Below, piece after piece: positions 33,207-42,042 of a DNA stretch of 64,000 nt (the first letter of the stretch is position 1; each line of letters opens with the position of its first letter). The notes beneath the pieces were generated by a model that was not told the origin of the DNA, ran no database searches, and worked only from the letters and a program-made list of their open reading frames with translations. The position numbers and the translations under genes were made by a program. Source of the stretch: CAZLIC01 sp964559535 (GTDB taxonomy: Bacteria; Pseudomonadota; Alphaproteobacteria; Rhodobacterales; Rhodobacteraceae); NCBI GenBank assembly GCA_964559535.1, contig CAZLIC010000002.1:1-64000 (forward strand), given 5' to 3'.

Positions 33207-33947
33207 TCAGGCTCCGAAGGTAAGGCGGCGGGCGAGCGTTTCGGGCAGTCCCGCGGCACGGGTCTTGCGGGCGGTTTCGGCACAGTCATAGGGCACGCGG
33301 CGGAAGGTCAGCGTGCGCGCGGACTGGTCCAGCACGGCATAGCCCGCCTGCGCCACCCCGTCACGCGGTTGCCCGACCGAACCGACCACGGCCAACCAGC
33401 GGCGCTGGCGCAGAAGCGGCAGGGGTTGGCCGTGACGGATGGGGAATTCGGTGCAGCGCCCGGCCGGGTCGGCGCTGACCAGCAGGGGAATGTGGGTGTG
33501 CCCGCAAAGGACAAGGTGATGGCGGCAGGCGCGGAAACTGGGCCGCGCGCGTTCGGCGCTGCGCACGTACTGCCAGTCTTGCGGGGCGTGGGCACTGGCG
33601 TGGACGAACAGCGTGTCAGCGGTTTCCAGGGTCAGCGGCAGCGCGGCCAGAAAGGCCTTCTGCGTGTCGGACAACTGCCTTCGCGTCCAGTCGATGGCGC
33701 TGCGGGCCGTGTCGCCCAGGCCGGGGTCGGGTTTGCCGACGGCGGCATCGTGGTTGCCCTGTACCGCCAGCGCGCCCCGTTCCACCAGCGCTGCAACCCG
33801 GTCGGCGCACCAGGCCGGATCGGGGCCGTACCCCACGATATCGCCCAGCACCACCAGTTGCAGGATGCCGCGGGCGGCCACGTCGGCCAGAACGGCCGTC
33901 AGCGCCTCGCGGTTGGCGTGGATGTCGGCCAGAACTGCCAGTTGCAT
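33207..33947 (-). CDS. Metallophosphoesterase (YfcE/ApaH-like)
   Basis: A 246-residue calcineurin-like phosphoesterase: LAVLADIHANREAL at the N-terminus, VVLGDIVGYGPDP near 33, VQGNHDAAVG near 62, VHASAHAP and LCGHTHIPL near 140. Metal ligands are complete. The second motif is GD-IVGYG, not the GD-xVDRG of PPP-type protein phosphatases, so it is more like the bacterial YfcE/PF12850 group; the kinase next to it still makes a role in reversing phosphorylation worth considering. A G-rich ribosome-binding site (GGGGGGGAC) precedes the ATG. Divergent from the acyl-CoA synthetase gene by 108 bp. Confidence 0.86.
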   Translation of the reverse strand: MQLAVLADIHANREALTAVLADVAARGILQLVVLGDIVGYGPDPAWCADRVAALVERGALAVQGNHDAAVGKPDPGLGDTARSAIDWTRRQLSDTQKAFLAALPLTLETADTLFVHASAHAPQDWQYVRSAERARPSFRACRHHLVLCGHTHIPLLVSADPAGRCTEFPIRHGQPLPLLRQRRWLAVVGSVGQPRDGVAQAGYAVLDQSARTLTFRRVPYDCAETARKTRAAGLPETLARRLTFGA

Positions 33948-34055
33948 CTTGTCCCCCCCGCTTCGCCCGTCGCATGCGGGTGGGGCGCGCGCCTTGATCT
34001 GGCGCAACATTCGTCTCCTGTTGCAAGTGCCCGTGCCGCGACGCAATCCTGCGCC

Positions 34056-35582
34056 ATGCTGTCCGAATGGTTCCAGGGCCATCCGCCCCCCCTGCCCCCG
34101 ACATTCAACCTGGCCGCCCACGTGCTGGCCACGGCCGAGACTTCGCCCGACCGCGTTGCGTTGGTGCTGGCCGGGCTGGCGGGGGCCGAACGGTGGAGCT
34201 TTGGGCGGCTGGCGGCGGCGGTGCGCGGCGTGGGTACCGGACTGCTGCAGGCCGGGCTGCGGCCGGGTGACCGGGTGCTGATGCGGGTGGGGAACACGGT
34301 GGCGTTTCCGCTGGTGTTCCTGGGTGCCGCGTCGGCGGGGATCGTGCCGGTGGCCAGTGCGGCCGGGCTGACCCAGGACGAGATCTCGGCGGCGGCGGCA
34401 ACCGTGGCGCCGGCGGCCATCGTGGCAGATGACGGCATCGCCCTGCCCTTTCCGCAGACCTGCCCGGTGGTTCCCGCGCGTGATGCCCTGGCATGGGAAA
34501 GCCTGCCACCCTGCGACTGGGCCATGGGCGACCCGCACCGCGTGGCCTATGTGGTGTTCACCTCGGGTACGTCGGGGCGTCCCATGCCGGTGGTGCATGC
34601 GCACCGTGCGGTTCTGGCGCGGGCGATGATGCGCGACGGGTGGCAGGGCCTGTCGGCGGCAGACCGCGTGCTGCATGCGGGGGCCATGAACTGGACCTAC
34701 ACGCTGGGCGTGGGTCTGCTGGACCCCTGGGCGGCCGGCGCCGTCGCGGTGGTGCCGCAGGCGGGCGCCACCGCAGCGCAGGTGGCGCTTCTGGCGAAAC
34801 GGCACGATGCCACCATCCTTGCCGCGGCGCCGGGGATCTTCCGGCAGATGCTGGCCGCTGGCCCGCCGGGGTTGCCCCGCTTGCGCCATGGCCTGTCGGC
34901 CGGCGAGACGCTGGACCCTTCGCTGCGCGCCCGCTGGCACGACGCCACCGGAACCGACCTGCACGAGGCGTTCGGGATGTCCGAGGTGTCCACCTTCATC
35001 TCGGGCGCGCCCGACCGCCCCGCGCCCCCTGGCACGGCAGGCTGGCCGCAGGACGGGCGGCGGGTGGCGGTATTGGCCGATGGGGTGGCGGTGCCGCGCG
35101 GCGAGACGGGGATGCTGGCGGTGCACCGCAGCGACCCGGGGCTGTTCCTTGGCTATCTGGGCGACGCCCAGGCGACGGCGGCGCGGTTCCTGGGCGACTG
35201 GTTCGTGACCGGCGATCTGGTGACGATGCGCGAGGACGGGGCCATTCACCATGAAGGCCGGGCCGACGACCAGATCAACGCGGGCGGGTTCCGGGTATCA
35301 CCGGCCGAGATCGAGCGGGTAGTGACGGCTTTTCCCGGCGTGGTGGCAGCGGCCGCTGTGGAGCATGCGGTGAAACCCGGTGTCACGGTGATTGCCTGCG
35401 CCTTTGTCGGCACTGCTGAGGTGTTTGAGCTGGAGGCCCATGCGGGCGCCCATCTGGCGCGCTGGAAGCAACCTCGGCTGTGGCACCGGATGGATGCCTT
35501 GCCGGCGGGCCGTACCGGCAAAACCGACCGCCGCGCGGTGAAGGCGGAGCTGGCGCTGGCCTTTCCGGTGGCGGCGGCGTAA
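34056..35582 (+). CDS. Acyl-CoA synthetase / AMP-dependent ligase
   Basis: A 508-residue ANL-superfamily enzyme activating a carboxylic acid as acyl-AMP, then usually a CoA thioester. The core motifs are present: VVFTSGTSGRPMPVVHAH near 168 (P-loop; the lysine usually following the glycine is replaced by M-P), HEAFGMSEVSTF near 306, WFVTGDLVTMREDG near 386, and the A10 lysine in GRTGKTDRRAVK near 490. Substrate specificity cannot be read. The ATG at 34056 starts family-like sequence; a long frame upstream is shadow of the divergent phosphoesterase. Confidence 0.87.
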   Translation: MLSEWFQGHPPPLPPTFNLAAHVLATAETSPDRVALVLAGLAGAERWSFGRLAAAVRGVGTGLLQAGLRPGDRVLMRVGNTVAFPLVFLGAASAGIVPVASAAGLTQDEISAAAATVAPAAIVADDGIALPFPQTCPVVPARDALAWESLPPCDWAMGDPHRVAYVVFTSGTSGRPMPVVHAHRAVLARAMMRDGWQGLSAADRVLHAGAMNWTYTLGVGLLDPWAAGAVAVVPQAGATAAQVALLAKRHDATILAAAPGIFRQMLAAGPPGLPRLRHGLSAGETLDPSLRARWHDATGTDLHEAFGMSEVSTFISGAPDRPAPPGTAGWPQDGRRVAVLADGVAVPRGETGMLAVHRSDPGLFLGYLGDAQATAARFLGDWFVTGDLVTMREDGAIHHEGRADDQINAGGFRVSPAEIERVVTAFPGVVAAAAVEHAVKPGVTVIACAFVGTAEVFELEAHAGAHLARWKQPRLWHRMDALPAGRTGKTDRRAVKAELALAFPVAAA

Positions 35583-35632
35583 ACTCCTTGATGTGACCTT
35601 CACGCACCACTCGAACATCGGCTTGCAGACTT

Positions 35633-36280
35633 ATGGTAAAGCTTGACATTTTTTCCGATCCTGTCTGCCCGTGGTGCTGCATCGGCAAGGCCCGGCTGGA
35701 CCGCGCGCTGGAAAGCCGCCCCGACCACCCCTTCGTCGTCGAGTGGCACCCGTTCCAGCTGAACCCCGACATGCCGCAGGCTGGCATGGACCGTGCCGCC
35801 TATCTGGAAGCGAAGTTCGGCGCAGAACGGGTTCCGGCGTTGCAAGCGCAGGTCGCGCAGGCAGGCCATGCGGCGGGGATCGACATGCACCCGGAACGCG
35901 CGGCGCGCATCCCGAACACGCTGGACGCGCACCGGCTGATCCACTGGGCCGGGCTGGAGGGGCGGCAGACGCCGGTCGTCAGTGCGCTGTTCCGTGCCTA
36001 CTGGACCGAAGGGCGTGACATCGGCGACAGGGCCGTGCTGGCGCAGGTGGCCGGATCGGCGGGCATGGACGCGGCAGCGGTGGCGCGGCTTCTGGCCTCG
36101 GACGCAGACCGCGACGACGTTGCCGCGCGGGATGCCGACGCGCGGGCCAAGGGCGTTTCGGCCGTGCCCACCTTCCTGATCGACCGGCGCTATGTGGTGC
36201 AGGGCGCGCAGGAACCGGCACTGTGGACGCAGGTGATTGACGAGATTTCCGACCTGATGTCCCGGCAGGCGGCGCCCTGA
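35633..36280 (+). CDS. DsbA-family oxidoreductase, FrnE-like
   Basis: A 215-residue cytoplasmic thioredoxin-fold protein. The active site DPVCPWCCIGKARLD at residues 9-23 has C-P-W-C followed by an additional cysteine; the cis-proline motif is VSAVPTFLIDRRY near 175-187. The helical insert with DAHRLIHWAGLEG identifies the FrnE/2-hydroxychromene-2-carboxylate isomerase-like DsbA subgroup rather than periplasmic DsbA; no signal peptide is present. Three bases before the next gene, so operonic with the membrane hydrolase. Confidence 0.9.
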   Translation: MVKLDIFSDPVCPWCCIGKARLDRALESRPDHPFVVEWHPFQLNPDMPQAGMDRAAYLEAKFGAERVPALQAQVAQAGHAAGIDMHPERAARIPNTLDAHRLIHWAGLEGRQTPVVSALFRAYWTEGRDIGDRAVLAQVAGSAGMDAAAVARLLASDADRDDVAARDADARAKGVSAVPTFLIDRRYVVQGAQEPALWTQVIDEISDLMSRQAAP

Positions 36281-36283
36281 CGC

Positions 36284-36748
36284 ATGCTGATCGCGCATCT
36301 GCCAGCCGGTTACATCGTGGGCCGATCCGTTGGCGCGCGGCACGGGGCGGTCATGGTGGCGGCGCTGGCCGCTTCGGTGCTGCCGGACTTCGACATGATC
36401 TGGTTCTGGTTCATCGACCATGGTGCCATTCACCATCACCGCTACTGGGTGCATGTGCCGGGGTTCTGGGCCGCGGTGGCCCTGGTGGTGTTGCCTGTGG
36501 TGCGTCTGGCGGCGCCTGCGCTGTGGTGGCCTGCGGTGGCGTTCTTCGTCAGCATGCTTGTCCACCTTGTGGTGGACAGCATCGGTGGCGGCATCATGTG
36601 GCGTTGGCCGCTTGACCGGCGTCTCTATAGTCTGGTCGAGGTTCCGGCGGCGCATGGCCACTGGATTGCAAGCTTCTTGCTCCATTGGACGTTCCTGCTG
36701 GAACTTGGCGTGATCGGAGTGGCGGGATGGCTGTGGCTGAAACGGTAA
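36284..36748 (+). CDS. YdjM-like membrane-bound metal-dependent hydrolase
   Basis: A 154-residue integral membrane protein with four predicted helices. It contains the histidine/aspartate pattern of the YdjM/PF04307 family: MLIAHLPAGYIVG, SVLPDFDMIWF (acidic pair), HHHRYWVHVP (histidine cluster) and VHLVVDSIGGG. These residues probably bind a metal at the membrane face. Substrate unknown; some relatives are LexA-regulated. Its last 22 bp overlap the MFS gene. Confidence 0.78.
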   Translation: MLIAHLPAGYIVGRSVGARHGAVMVAALAASVLPDFDMIWFWFIDHGAIHHHRYWVHVPGFWAAVALVVLPVVRLAAPALWWPAVAFFVSMLVHLVVDSIGGGIMWRWPLDRRLYSLVEVPAAHGHWIASFLLHWTFLLELGVIGVAGWLWLKR

Positions 36749-37950
36749 CGCGCCCTGCCCTGTCGCAGCGCGAGTTCATCGCGTTGATGGCGATGATGTT
36801 CGCAACGGTCGCCTATGGCATCGACGCGATGCTGCCCGCCATCCCAGAAATCGGCGCGGCGCTGTCGCCCGCCGATCCGAACAAGGGCCAGCTGGTGCTG
36901 ACAGCCTTTGTGCTGGGCATGGGCATCGGCACCTTCGCGGCGGGGCCGCTGGCCGATGCATTCGGGCGGAAAACTGTTATTCTGTGCGGGTTTGCCTTGT
37001 ACGCACTGGGTGGGGCCATGGCTGTTGCGGCGCCGTCGCTGGAATGGCTTCTGCTGGCGCGGGTGCTGCAGGGGCTGGGCGCATCCGGGCCCCGGGTGGC
37101 CTCGATGGCCATGGTGCGCGACCTGTACGTCGGGCCCCGCATGTCGCAGATCGTGTCCTTTGCGATGATGGTGTTCATGGTTGTCCCTGCCGCCGCCCCG
37201 GCGCTGGGGCAGCTGTTCATCGACCTGTGGGGATGGCGGGCGGTGTTTGCCAGTTTCGTGGTTTTCGCCTTTCTTGGCGCCATCTGGATGGGCCTGCGCC
37301 AACCCGAGACGCTGCCCGCGGCCGCCCGCCGCCCGCTGGCTGTGGCGCCCATGGTGGCGGGGCTGCGCGACGTTCTGGGGCGACGGACGGTGCTGGCCAG
37401 CGTGCTGGCACAGACCTGCGTTTTCGGGGCCCTGTTCGGCACCCTGTCTTCGGTGCAGGCGGTGTTTGCGCAGGTCTATGGCAAGGACGAGAGCTTTCCT
37501 GCCTGGTTTGCCCTGATCGCGCTTTTTTCGGCTGGGGCAAGCTTCCTCAACGCCTCGGTCGTGCGGCGGGCCGGAATGTGGCCGCTGGCGGCAGGAACGC
37601 TGGCGGTGATGGCCGTTGTCTCGGTCGGCCTGCTGCTGGCGGCGATGTTGGGGGAATTGCCGTTTCCCGTTTTCTTTCTTTGGCTTGTGGGCGTTTTTGG
37701 CAGCACCGGGCTGACCATAGGCAACCTGAACGCCATGGCGCTGGAACGGCTGGGGCATGTCGCGGGGCTGGCGTCCAGCATCCTGCTGGCGGTGCCCACG
37801 GTGCTGTCAACGCTGATCGCGGCGCCCATCGGCCTGATGTTCGACGGCACGCCGGTGCCGCTGGTGGCGGGGGTGCTGCTGTGCCTGTGCGCGGCGCTGG
37901 CGATGATGCCGCTGCTGCGGCCTGATTCGGCGGCGGCAGCTTCGCGGTGA
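36727..37950 (+). CDS. MFS multidrug efflux transporter (Bcr/CflA type)
   Basis: A 407-residue transporter with 12 predicted helices. The Bcr/CflA signature is clear: helix 1 ends YGIDAMLPAIPEI (acidic and proline residues of the DHA1 group), the loop 2-3 motif is GPLADAFGRKTVIL, and motif C-like AAAPALGQLFIDLWGWRAVF follows helix 5. Proton-driven drug export is expected. The start at 36727 overlaps the preceding gene by 22 bp, consistent with translational coupling. Downstream, 66 bp separate it from the LRR gene. Confidence 0.9.
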   Translation: MAVAETVTRPALSQREFIALMAMMFATVAYGIDAMLPAIPEIGAALSPADPNKGQLVLTAFVLGMGIGTFAAGPLADAFGRKTVILCGFALYALGGAMAVAAPSLEWLLLARVLQGLGASGPRVASMAMVRDLYVGPRMSQIVSFAMMVFMVVPAAAPALGQLFIDLWGWRAVFASFVVFAFLGAIWMGLRQPETLPAAARRPLAVAPMVAGLRDVLGRRTVLASVLAQTCVFGALFGTLSSVQAVFAQVYGKDESFPAWFALIALFSAGASFLNASVVRRAGMWPLAAGTLAVMAVVSVGLLLAAMLGELPFPVFFLWLVGVFGSTGLTIGNLNAMALERLGHVAGLASSILLAVPTVLSTLIAAPIGLMFDGTPVPLVAGVLLCLCAALAMMPLLRPDSAAAASR

Positions 37951-38016
37951 CGCCGGGGGACTTGCGCCTTGTGGCGGGCGGTCGCATCATCCAGGCAAAC
38001 CATTGCGGGGGCCGGG

Positions 38017-39735
38017 ATGGACGCGGCGGAGCATGCCCATGCGGCCGCAGTGGCCGAGGTCTTGCGGGCGCGGGCCGCGGGCGAGATCGAGTTGCGTCTG
38101 GGCCTCGAGGAGTTTGCGGCACTTGACCGGATTCCTGAAGAGGTTGCGGGCTGGCGCACTCTGGCCCGGGTGAACCTGGACGGCACACGGGTGAGCGACC
38201 TGTCGCCACTGCGAGGGCTGCCCGAGTTGTGGTCGATTTCAGCGGATGACACGTTCGTGGCCGACCTTGCGCCACTGGCGAGCCTTCCGGGGCTGCGGAC
38301 GCTGTGGCTCAACCGGACGCCTGTTCGTGACCTGACGCCATTGTCCGACCTCCGGTTGCTGGAGTACCTTTTGCTGGAGGCTACGGCCGTCATCGACCTG
38401 ACGCCGCTGCGGCGGATGCGCTCGCTGTCGAACCTGTCGTTGCAAGGAACGCGGGTTGCCGACATCTCGGTGCTGGCCGAGGCGGGCAACATCATGTTGC
38501 TTTCGCTGGACCGCTCCGAGGTTGCCGACATCGGACCGCTGCGTGCCCTGAGGCGGCTTGCGCGGCTGTCGTTGTTGGGAACGGCGGTGCAGGACGTCTC
38601 GCCCCTTGCAGGCCTGAAGCATTTGGCCGGGTTGAACCTGACCGGCTCGCAGGTCGCCGACCTGCGCCCGTTGCAGAACCTGTCGCTGTTGGCCGGGGAT
38701 CCTGTGGACCAGCGACCCACCTATGGCCTGCACTTCCGCGAAACCCCTGCCACGCAGCTTGACCCCGAACTGGACCGGCTGAGCCGCATATCCGACAACG
38801 ACGACCGCGGGGCGCAAGTGCTTGCCTACCTGAGGACCCTGCCGCCGTGGCCGGCGCCGTTGTCCTGGCTGCCCTCGCCCGAAACGCCGGATGTGCCGCC
38901 CGCGGTTGCCGCGCCGTTGCAGGTGGCGGTGCGGGGTGGGGCGCTGCGAACGGTAGAGCAGGCCCCAGTCGCCCGGGCTGCGGAACTGGGCCGGGCGGCG
39001 ATCCTGGACTATCTGGGCGATCTGGCTGACCACCGGGGGCGGATCGGCAATGTGCTGCCGCGGCTGGGCAAGGCCCTGACGGCGCTGGAGCGGGCCTTGG
39101 GGACCGATTCTGCCGGGATGAATGCGATTGCGGTGGGAACGCAGGGCAGCCGGGTCATCGCGCTGGCGCAGGGCGTTGATGACGACCTGATGCGCGAGGA
39201 TGCCGCGGACATCACGGCCTTTGCTGCCGCGCTGGCGCTGTTTCTGGAACAGTTCCCGGAATGGCGGGACTATCGCGATGCCGCGGCGCCCGCGCCGCAG
39301 CCCGAAGCCGTGCAAGGCGCGCTGCCCGAAATGGCGGCCTTGGTTGACACCCTGAAGGAGCAGAATGCCGTGGATGACGCGGTTCCCGACGTGCTGGACG
39401 GCCTGCGCCGGGACGCCGTGGACGAGCCCGGCGATGCGCTGGTGGCGAAAGGATTGGTGCGGTCGGCCAAGAACGTGGTGTCGGCGCTGGCAGGCGTGGT
39501 GGTTTCGGCCTGGCGCGTGGCCCGGCGAGAGGCGGCCGATCTTGGCGCGCGCTGGTGGGACGCGCAGAAGAAGGCGATCGTCGGGGTGGCCGTTGTGGGC
39601 ACATCGACGTTGACGGCGCAGGCCGTGGGGCTGTTCCAGGCGCTGGGGCCGAAGCTTGCGGTGCTGGCACAGAAAATTCCAGCCGAGTTCGGCTGGGTCA
39701 CCGGGTTTCTGGAGTGGCTTGCCCGCGTGGCGTGA
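38017..39735 (+). CDS. Leucine-rich-repeat protein with helical C-terminal domain
   Basis: A 572-residue protein. Residues about 49-225 form eight LRRs with an exact 22-residue period, consensus L-x-x-L-x-L-x-x-T-x-V-x-D-L-x-P-L-x-x-L-x-x, as in the internalin-like short class; repeat leucines fall at 49, 71, 93, 115, 137, (Ile)159, 181 and 203. There is no signal peptide. A proline-rich linker (about 270-300) leads to a helical region (310-460) and a basic segment, then a hydrophobic stretch near 520-550 (AIVGVAVVGTSTLTAQAVG) that may insert in a membrane. I do not recognise the C-terminal domain. ATG at 38017; alternative TTG at 37969. A protein-interaction scaffold is all that can be inferred. 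Confidence 0.8.
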   Translation: MDAAEHAHAAAVAEVLRARAAGEIELRLGLEEFAALDRIPEEVAGWRTLARVNLDGTRVSDLSPLRGLPELWSISADDTFVADLAPLASLPGLRTLWLNRTPVRDLTPLSDLRLLEYLLLEATAVIDLTPLRRMRSLSNLSLQGTRVADISVLAEAGNIMLLSLDRSEVADIGPLRALRRLARLSLLGTAVQDVSPLAGLKHLAGLNLTGSQVADLRPLQNLSLLAGDPVDQRPTYGLHFRETPATQLDPELDRLSRISDNDDRGAQVLAYLRTLPPWPAPLSWLPSPETPDVPPAVAAPLQVAVRGGALRTVEQAPVARAAELGRAAILDYLGDLADHRGRIGNVLPRLGKALTALERALGTDSAGMNAIAVGTQGSRVIALAQGVDDDLMREDAADITAFAAALALFLEQFPEWRDYRDAAAPAPQPEAVQGALPEMAALVDTLKEQNAVDDAVPDVLDGLRRDAVDEPGDALVAKGLVRSAKNVVSALAGVVVSAWRVARREAADLGARWWDAQKKAIVGVAVVGTSTLTAQAVGLFQALGPKLAVLAQKIPAEFGWVTGFLEWLARVA

Positions 39736-39763
39736 ACGCATGGCCCGCCGGGTGAACCTTGCC

Positions 39764-40780
39764 CTAGAGGCCGGTCTGGCGTTCCATCCGCTCGGGGTAG
39801 CGTTCGCCCGTCACGGGGATGGCCGCAGTGGTGGCTTCGATTGCCGCAACGTCGGCCGGGGTCAGGGCAAGGGCCGTGGCGGCAATGTTTTCGTCGATGC
39901 GCGCCGGTTTGGTGGTGCCGGGGATGGGGATGATGTTCGGCGCCTTCGACAGGCACCAGGCCAGCGCGACTTGCGCGGGGGTGGCGTCCAGCCGGACAGC
40001 AAGGGCGCGCAGCGCGTCGACCAGCGGCGCGTTTGCTGCAAGGGCCTGTTCAGAGAAGCGTGGAAGAGCGGCGCGGAAGTCCTTGTCGCCAAGGGGTGTT
40101 TCGGCCGTGACGCTGCCTGCGAGAAAGCCGCGGCCAAGGGGCGAGAAGGGTACGAAGGCGATGCCCAGTTCAGCGCAGAGCGGCAGGATCTCGGCCTCAG
40201 GTTCGCGCGTCCACAGCGAATACTCTGACTGCAGCGCGGCCACGGGGGTGACCGCATGGGCGCGGCGGATGGTGGCCGCGCCAGCTTCGGACAGGCCGAA
40301 GTGCAGCACCTTGCCTTCGCGGATCAGCTCGCCCACCGTGCCTGCGACATCCTCGATCGGAACAGCCGGGTCGACGCGGTGCTGGTACAACAGGTCGATA
40401 CGGTCGGTGCGCAAGCGGCGCAGGCTTCCGTCCACGGCGCGGCGGATGTTGCCGGGGCTGGAGTCCAGCCCGCCGGTGACCGACGTCAGCGACGGCGGAG
40501 CATCTTCCCCGCGGTCCATCGCAAATCCGAATTTCGTTGCAATGACAAGGCCTTCTCGGCGGTTCTGAAACGCTTCGCCCAGCAGCTTCTCGTTCAGGTA
40601 GGGGCCGTAGACCTGCGCCGTGTCGAACAGGGTTAGGCCTGCGTCAATGGCGTGGTGCAGCACGGGGATCATGCTTGCCGGGTCGGGGATGGTGCCGTAG
40701 GACGCCGACATGCCCATGCAGCCCAGCCCGATGGCCGAGACCATGGGGCCGCGAGCCCCGAGTTTGCGCTGCTGTATCAT
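39764..40780 (-). CDS. Aldo/keto reductase (AKR13/YakC-like)
   Basis: A 338-residue NADPH-dependent reductase with the catalytic tetrad in place: Asp and Tyr in LFDTAQVYGPYLNE (about 50-60), Lys in IATKFGFAMDRG near 82, His in YQHRVDPAVPIEDV near 125. The opening (RKLGARGPMVSAIGLGCMGMS) and IPIPGTTKPARIDENIAA are typical of the AKR13 group. It reduces aldehydes or ketones; physiological substrate unknown. Divergent from the second AKR gene over 113 bp. Convergent with the LRR gene (28-bp gap). Confidence 0.92.
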   Translation of the reverse strand: MIQQRKLGARGPMVSAIGLGCMGMSASYGTIPDPASMIPVLHHAIDAGLTLFDTAQVYGPYLNEKLLGEAFQNRREGLVIATKFGFAMDRGEDAPPSLTSVTGGLDSSPGNIRRAVDGSLRRLRTDRIDLLYQHRVDPAVPIEDVAGTVGELIREGKVLHFGLSEAGAATIRRAHAVTPVAALQSEYSLWTREPEAEILPLCAELGIAFVPFSPLGRGFLAGSVTAETPLGDKDFRAALPRFSEQALAANAPLVDALRALAVRLDATPAQVALAWCLSKAPNIIPIPGTTKPARIDENIAATALALTPADVAAIEATTAAIPVTGERYPERMERQTGL

Positions 40781-40893
40781 GGCGCGTCCCCTTCTGTATC
40801 GGTGCAGTGGACCATGGGGCGGGGGAAAGGCCAAGGGGTGTGCAGGGTGCGCGGGCTGCGCTATGTGCGGCAGGTCAGCACACGGAGACCGCG

Positions 40894-41886
40894 ATGACCC
40901 TGATGCCCCGCCCCTTCGGCCGCACCGGCCATACCGTATCCGGCATCGGCTTTGGCGCCTGGGCCATAGGCGGCACCTGGGGAGAGGTGTCCGTGTCGGA
41001 CGCGAAAGCGGCGCTGCATGCGGCGCTGGATGCCGGGATGACCTTCATCGACACTGCCGATGTCTATGGCGACGGACGGTCCGAGCGGATCATTCGTGCC
41101 GTGCTGAAGGATCGGGCGGGTGACCGGCCCTATGTGGCAACCAAGGCCGGGCGGCGGTTGTCGGCACAAAAGGTTGACGGCTATACGACCCAAAACCTCA
41201 ACCAGTGGATCGACCGGTCGAGGACCAACCTGGGGGTGGAGCGGCTGGACCTTGTGCAGTTGCACTGCCCGCCCGCAGCCGTGATTGCGGGCGATGCGGT
41301 GTTCGCAGTGCTGGACGACATCAAGGCGGCGGGGAAGATCGCCGACTATGGCGTCTCGGTCGAGACAGTGGACGAAGCGATGACGGCGCTGCGCCACCCC
41401 GGCGTGGTGTCGGTGCAGATCATCTGGAACATGTTCCGTCTGAAACCCGCCGAAGTGTTCTTTCCGGCGGCGCGGAAGGCAGGGGTGGCGGTGATCGCGC
41501 GGGTGCCCTTGGCATCGGGCCTGCTGACCGGAAAGATTAGCAAAGACAGCGTGTTCTCCGCCGACGACCACCGCGCCTTCAACCGCGACGGCGCGGCCTT
41601 CGACAAGGGCGAGACGTTCTCGGGCGTGCCCTTTGATGTGGCTTTGCAGGCGGTGGAGGAACTGCGCCCGCTGGTGCCGGGTGGTGTGGCGATGGCGGCC
41701 TGGGCGCTGCGCTGGTGCCTGATGGACAGCGCGGTGACGGTGGTGATTCCAGGGGCAAAGAACGCCGCGCAGGCCACGGCGAATGCGGCTGCAGGGCGGC
41801 TGTCGCCGCTGCCGGACGACACGATGGCGGCGGTGCGCGCGGTGTATGACGCGCGAATCCGGCCGCATGTGCACCATCTGTGGTAG
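40894..41886 (+). CDS. Aldo/keto reductase
   Basis: A 330-residue AKR of a different subgroup from its divergent neighbour. The tetrad is visible: TFIDTADVYGDGRSE near 50-60, VATKAGRR near 87, and QLHCPP near 120 with the histidine. GYTTQNLNQWIDRSRTNLGVERLDLVQLH matches the group of enzymes acting on sugar or hydroxy-aldehyde substrates, but specificity is not determinable. A GGAGA ribosome-binding site precedes the ATG; the upstream open frame is shadow of the divergent gene. The 156 bp after its stop hold only a weak GC stem. Confidence 0.9.
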   Translation: MTLMPRPFGRTGHTVSGIGFGAWAIGGTWGEVSVSDAKAALHAALDAGMTFIDTADVYGDGRSERIIRAVLKDRAGDRPYVATKAGRRLSAQKVDGYTTQNLNQWIDRSRTNLGVERLDLVQLHCPPAAVIAGDAVFAVLDDIKAAGKIADYGVSVETVDEAMTALRHPGVVSVQIIWNMFRLKPAEVFFPAARKAGVAVIARVPLASGLLTGKISKDSVFSADDHRAFNRDGAAFDKGETFSGVPFDVALQAVEELRPLVPGGVAMAAWALRWCLMDSAVTVVIPGAKNAAQATANAAAGRLSPLPDDTMAAVRAVYDARIRPHVHHLW

Positions 41887-42042
41887 ACCTGCGAGCGGCG
41901 GATTGACCGGCGTGTCCGCAAGGAGCTGTCCGGAAACGGCCATCTTCATTGCGCCTTCCCGGCGTCTTCCCCTGCACGCGCTGCCGTGCGCACGGGGGCA
42001 ACGATACGCTGCGTCAACCCGTTGCCGCGAACCGGCGGCGCT

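Noticed and set aside
31785..33947. Kinase/phosphoesterase pair considered as a defence (phage-resistance) kinase module
   Set aside because: No partner typical of known kinase-based defence and no mobile context; a stress-signalling reading fits better.
33990..34010. FNR/FnrL-like site (TTGATCTGGCGCAA) in the divergent region before the acyl-CoA synthetase
   Set aside because: The right half lacks the ATCAA/GTCAA needed for symmetry; likely chance.
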